Assembly: GCA_963840095.1 (NCBI GenBank)
Contig: CAWIXN010000002.1
Location: forward strand, 434,001-498,000
Origin: DATBGO01 sp963840095
GTDB lineage: Bacteria; Actinomycetota; Actinomycetes; Streptosporangiales; Streptosporangiaceae
Direction of reading: 5' to 3'
DNA length: 64,000 nt
Shown: positions 60,374 to 64,000 of the stretch, piece by piece
Layout: each line of letters begins with the position of its first letter
Position numbering within the stretch: the first letter of the stretch is position 1
Program-made: the position numbers and the translations under genes
The notes under the pieces: model-generated
Seen by the model: the letters and a program-made list of their open reading frames with translations, nothing else
Database searches by the model: none
What the model was told of the DNA's origin: nothing

Positions 60374-63300
60374 ATGGACAGGCAGTCCCCGCCGTACCGG
60401 CTGGTTCGCCGGCCGCTCCGCGCAGCAGCACCGCCCAGCCTGGATGACGCCCAGCGCCGGGTGGTGAACCATGCCGGCGGCCCGCTGCTGGTGCTGGCCG
60501 GCCCGGGCACCGGGAAGACCACGGCCATCGTCGAGACGGTCGTGCACCGGGTCGCCCGCCGCGGAATCGATCCGGCCCGGATGCTCGTGCTGACCTTCAG
60601 CCGCAAGGCCGCCGAGGAACTGCGCGAGCGGATCACGATGCGGCTGGGCCGCACGACCCGCGAGCCGCTGGCGCTGACCTTCCACAGTTACGCGTACGCG
60701 CTGGTGCGCAGGGAGTTCACCACGGCGGGCGAGCAGCCGCCCACCCTGCTGCCCGGCCCTGAGCAGCTGCTCGAGGTCAGGCGGCTGCTGCGCGGCGACG
60801 CCGAGGATGGCGGCGCGAACTGGCCGGAGCAGCTGCGGGCGGCGCTGGCCACCAGGGGCTTCGCTGCCGAGCTGCGGGACTTCCTGCTCCGTGCCGCCGA
60901 GCGTGGGCTGGACGGGGGCGGCCTGGCCCGGCTGGGTGCCCAGCGCGGCCGCGACGACTGGGTGGCGGCCGGGCGGTTTCTTGACTCCTACGCCGCCCGG
61001 TTCGATCTCGCGCCGGTCCCTGCCTATGACTACGCCGAGATCGTCAGGATCGCCGGCGCCCTGCTGTCCCGGCGCGCGACCAGGGACCGGGAGCGGCAGG
61101 CTTACGACGTCGTGCTCGTCGACGAATACCAGGACACCGACCCCGCCCAGGAGGACCTGCTGTACGCCCTGGCCGGTGACGGCCGGGAGCTGATCGTGGT
61201 CGGCGACCCGGATCAGTCGATCTACGGGTTCCGGGGTGCTGACGTCCGCGCGCTCAGGCGCTTTCCCGACCGGTTCCGCGCCTCTGACGGTACGGCGGCG
61301 CAGGTGCTGGCCCTGCGCACGGCCCGGCGCAGCGGCCAGGTCCTGCTGGCTGCCTCGCGCCGGGTCGCCAGCAGGCTGCCGGCCGCGCCGGGGACGGACA
61401 ACCTAGGGGCGAAACGGGACCACCGTGAGCTGGTCCCGCTCCCAGAGGCTGGTCCAGGTACGGTCCGCGTCGTCGTCGCGGCGAGTGTCACCCAGGAAGC
61501 CGCGGTGATCGCTGACACGCTGCGCCGCGCCCACCTGATCGACGGGGTCAGCTGGTCATCGATGGCGGTGCTGGTCCGGTCGGCGACCCGCCAGGTGCCG
61601 TTGCTCCAGCGCGTCCTGGCCTCGGCCGGGGTACCGGTCGCGGTGGCTGGCGACGAGCTGCCGCTGGCCGCCGAGCCGGGTACCCGCCCGCTGCTCACCC
61701 TGCTGAGCTGCGCGCTGCGGCCTGGCGCCCTGGACGAGGAGACCGCGGCCGAGCTGCTGACCGGGCCGCTCGGCGGCACCGACGCGCTCGGCCTGCGGCG
61801 GCTGCGGCGCGCGCTGCGGGCGGCCGCCCAAGCGGCGGGGGAGCCGCCGTCGGCTGAGCCCCTGGCCCGGGTACTGCGTGATCCCCGCGAGCTGGCCCTG
61901 GCCGGCTGGCCCGCCGAGCACGGTCCAGCGGCTGGGTCGGCGCTCGGGTCGGCCGTGGCTGCCGCGCGCCGGGTGGCGGCGCTGCTGGAGCTGGCCAGGC
62001 AGGCGGCGGCGGACGGGACCGCGCACGATGTGCTCTGGGCGGTGTGGGACGCCTCAGGCCTGGCCGGACAATGGCAGCAGGCCAGCGCGGGGGGCGGCAG
62101 CCGGGGAGCGGCCGCCGATGCCGACCTCGATGCCGTGGTCGCGCTCTTCGACGCGGCGGCCCGGTTCACCGCCCGGCTGCCGCAGGGCTCGCCCAGGCTC
62201 TTCCTCGACAGCCTGGCGGGGCAGGAGATCGCGGGTGACTCACTGGCGGAGCGGGCCCCGCAAGGCGACGCGGTCGCGGTCTTGACCGCGCACCGGGCCA
62301 AGGGCCTGGAGTGGGATCTGGTCGTGGTCGCCGGCGTCCAGGAAGGGACCTGGCCGGACGTCCGGGTCCGCGGCTCGCTGCTCGGGATGGACGAGCTCGT
62401 CGAGTCGGTTACCGCCGGTTCCGGGCCGGGCTGGGCGGCCGAGGCGGAATTCGCCGCGGCCGACGCCGCCGCGGTCGCGCTGGCCGCCAAGCTCCTCGAC
62501 GAGGAGCGGCGGCTGTTCTACGTGGCGGTCACCCGGGCGCGCCGGGCGCTCGTAGTCACCGCGACCGGCGGGGAGGACAGCGAGGAACGGCCATCGAGGT
62601 TCCTCGCCGAGCTGGCCGGCGAAGACGTCACGGTGGAAAACGTAGCAGCGGCCGGCCAGCGCTGGCTGTCGCTGGCCGCGCTCACCGCGGACCTGCGGCG
62701 CGCAGCTGCCGACCGGAGCCGCCCCAGCCAGGTCCGCAGGGCGGCCGCGGCCCAGCTCGCCCGGCTCGCGGCGGGCGGAGTCCGCGGGGCGAGCCCGCGG
62801 CAGTGGTACGCGCTGACTGAGCTGTCCGGCCCGGGGCCGGTCTTCGACTCTGCTGTCCGGCTGTCCCCTTCGCAGGTGGAGTCCTTCACCAAATGCGGGC
62901 TGCGATGGCTGCTCGAGTCGGCGGCCGGGGTGAACTCGCCCAGCGTGCTCCGAAACTTCGGCATCGTCATCCACGCGGCCGCCGCGCTGGCCGCCGAGGG
63001 CACCGCCGCTGGGGACATCAGCAAGCGGATCGACGAGATCTGGCACCACCTCGACTTTGGCAGCCCCTGGTACGCCGCCAAGCAGCGGGAGCAAGCCGAG
63101 CGGATGGTCGCGAAGTTCCTCGACTGGCACGCCAGCAACCAGCGCGAGCTGGTCGCGGTCGAGGAGGAGCTGCGGGTCAGGGTCGGGGATGTGGAGATAA
63201 CCGGGCGGGTGGACCGGCTGGAGCGGGACGAGGACGGCACGGCGATCGTGGTCGACCTCAAGACGGGATCCAGCCGGCCGCGCGACGACGAGCTGGACAG

Positions 63301-63610
63301 GAACCCGCAGCTCGGTGTCTACCAGCTGGCCGTCCTGCTAGGTGCCTTCGAGGAGCTCGGCCTCGCTGAGCCCGGCGGCGCTGAGCTGGTTCAGGTCGGC
63401 AAGGCGGGACTGGCCGCGCAGGCCCGGGTGCAGCGCCAGCGCTCGCTGGCCAGCGACCCGGAGCCCGGCTGGGCGCAGAATCTCGTGGAGACGGTCGCGA
63501 CCGGGATGTCCGGGCCGGTCTTCCAGGCCACGGTGAATGCGGGCTGCCGGGTCTGCCCGGTCGCGGCCTGCTGCCCGGTCCACGAGCGCGGCGGTCAGGT
63601 GGGCCCGTGA
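60374..63610 (+). CDS. UvrD-family helicase with C-terminal RecB-type nuclease
   Basis: 1078 residues. SF1 helicase motifs: Walker A AGPGTGKTTAI near 45, DEYQDTDPAQ near 250, GDPDQSIYGFRGAD, and LFYVAVTRARRALV near 715. From about 835, a PD-(D/E)xK nuclease with EITGRVDRLE and VVDLKTGSS. Cysteines at CGLRWLL (about 841) and CRVCPVAACC (about 1060) fit the Fe-S cluster of AddB-type nucleases. It overlaps the next helicase by four bases (GTGA); the pair is like Rv3202c-Rv3201c and probably processes double-strand breaks as one complex. Confidence 0.92.
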   Translation: MDRQSPPYRLVRRPLRAAAPPSLDDAQRRVVNHAGGPLLVLAGPGTGKTTAIVETVVHRVARRGIDPARMLVLTFSRKAAEELRERITMRLGRTTREPLALTFHSYAYALVRREFTTAGEQPPTLLPGPEQLLEVRRLLRGDAEDGGANWPEQLRAALATRGFAAELRDFLLRAAERGLDGGGLARLGAQRGRDDWVAAGRFLDSYAARFDLAPVPAYDYAEIVRIAGALLSRRATRDRERQAYDVVLVDEYQDTDPAQEDLLYALAGDGRELIVVGDPDQSIYGFRGADVRALRRFPDRFRASDGTAAQVLALRTARRSGQVLLAASRRVASRLPAAPGTDNLGAKRDHRELVPLPEAGPGTVRVVVAASVTQEAAVIADTLRRAHLIDGVSWSSMAVLVRSATRQVPLLQRVLASAGVPVAVAGDELPLAAEPGTRPLLTLLSCALRPGALDEETAAELLTGPLGGTDALGLRRLRRALRAAAQAAGEPPSAEPLARVLRDPRELALAGWPAEHGPAAGSALGSAVAAARRVAALLELARQAAADGTAHDVLWAVWDASGLAGQWQQASAGGGSRGAAADADLDAVVALFDAAARFTARLPQGSPRLFLDSLAGQEIAGDSLAERAPQGDAVAVLTAHRAKGLEWDLVVVAGVQEGTWPDVRVRGSLLGMDELVESVTAGSGPGWAAEAEFAAADAAAVALAAKLLDEERRLFYVAVTRARRALVVTATGGEDSEERPSRFLAELAGEDVTVENVAAAGQRWLSLAALTADLRRAAADRSRPSQVRRAAAAQLARLAAGGVRGASPRQWYALTELSGPGPVFDSAVRLSPSQVESFTKCGLRWLLESAAGVNSPSVLRNFGIVIHAAAALAAEGTAAGDISKRIDEIWHHLDFGSPWYAAKQREQAERMVAKFLDWHASNQRELVAVEEELRVRVGDVEITGRVDRLERDEDGTAIVVDLKTGSSRPRDDELDRNPQLGVYQLAVLLGAFEELGLAEPGGAELVQVGKAGLAAQARVQRQRSLASDPEPGWAQNLVETVATGMSGPVFQATVNAGCRVCPVAACCPVHERGGQVGP

Positions 63611-64000
63611 GAGACCCGGGCGTGCCGGGGCCGGCGGCGGGCCGCCCGGGCCTCGGTTCCGGCCGGTACAGTCCCGCCCAGCTGGCCCGCCTGCTCGGCT
63701 CGGCTGAGCCCACCGCCGAGCAAGCCGCCGTGATCGGGGCGCCGCTGCGCCCGCTGGCCGTGATCGCGGGCGCCGGGTCGGGCAAGAGCGAGACCATGGC
63801 GGCCAGGCTGGTCTGGCTGGTCGCAGGCGGCCTGGTTAGGCCCGAACGCGTGCTCGGGCTGACCTTCACGAGAAAGGCTGCTGCCGAGCTTGCCGGGCGC
63901 GTCCGCAGCCGGCTGGACGGGCTGCGCCGGGCCGGTCGCGGCGGCTGGCAAGACGAGGAAGACCTGCTGGGGGACCCCGTTATCGCCACTTACCATTCCT
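63607..64000 (+). CDS. UvrD/AddA-type helicase, N-terminal part only
   Basis: GTG in the GTGA overlap, frame open to the window end (131 codons). After a Pro/Gly-rich start, PTAEQAAVIGAPLRPLAVIAGAGSGKSETMAARLVWLV gives the Q motif and Walker A, then GLTFTRKAAAELAGRV (motif Ia). The second subunit of the helicase pair; the rest lies beyond the right edge. Confidence 0.9.
   Translation, partial: MRDPGVPGPAAGRPGLGSGRYSPAQLARLLGSAEPTAEQAAVIGAPLRPLAVIAGAGSGKSETMAARLVWLVAGGLVRPERVLGLTFTRKAAAELAGRVRSRLDGLRRAGRGGWQDEEDLLGDPVIATYHS

Overview
This is a 64 kb stretch of a high-GC actinobacterial chromosome. The evidence is strong third-position GC, a large share of GTG starts, two WhiB-family proteins, the MtrA-MtrB-LpqB system, a mycoredoxin-like protein, an actinobacterial-style fused FO synthase (FbiC) and fused FbiB, and many start-stop overlaps. 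From memory, the gene order follows two blocks of the mycobacterial/streptomycete chromosome: the uvrD2-whiB7-ABC1-DUF2342-PDZ-UPF0182 block, and the block running from fbiAB/whiB/manB through sahH, mtrAB-lpqB and hpf to secA, then moeZ, an ATL protein and the paired helicases. This suggests a filamentous actinomycete, perhaps Streptosporangiales-like; genus cannot be fixed from the window.

Layout. 1-4.4 kb (minus strand): mycoredoxin, ANTAR protein, cyanophycinase cphB and cyanophycin synthetase cphA (runs off the left edge). 4.5-8.7 kb (plus): UvrD2 helicase, acyl-CoA thioesterase, then a WhiB7/WblC gene behind a long leader with a WhiB7-type promoter box, small ORFs and a 15-bp hairpin. 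9.0-14.5 kb (minus): ABC1 kinase, a decayed gene fragment, a ThiF-like protein with expanded repeats, a repeat-rich intergenic region and a DUF2342 metalloprotease. 14.5-23.8 kb (plus): epimerase, MoaE, PDZ/Lon-like protease, UPF0182 membrane protein, GT4 glycosyltransferase, sugar nucleotidyltransferase, AlkA-like glycosylase. 23.9-28.9 kb: coenzyme F420 genes, fbiC (+) converging on fbiAB (-). 29-38.8 kb: WhiB, a giant GT2 membrane protein with its DUF5719 partner, a degenerate zincin, DUF3499, phosphomannomutase, Trm112-like protein and a cation transporter. 38.8-43.3 kb: MerR regulator, canonical S-adenosylhomocysteinase, an archaeal-type SAHH paralogue three bases behind it, and mtnA. 43.3-49.1 kb: mtrA-mtrB-lpqB and long HPF, with a structured RNA candidate in the hpf leader. 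49.3-64 kb: LuxR-type response regulator, YcaQ-like glycosylase, small membrane protein, SecA, Rv3235-like protein, MoeZ, a single-TM protein with a mycosin-like protease, an ATL protein and two helicases (the second cut by the right edge).

Themes. SAM by-product recycling (sahH, its paralogue, mtnA) sits directly upstream of mtrAB-lpqB. F420 synthesis is nearly complete here. Several genes start at the predicted transcription start (a -10 hexamer exactly 6 nt before the start codon). Short tandem arrays with 12-33 bp units are unusually common both inside and between genes. The most interesting points are the WhiB7 leader, the structured RNA before hpf, the SAHH paralogue with altered catalytic residues, the cyanophycin operon beside an ANTAR protein, and the decayed duplicate of the ThiF-like gene.
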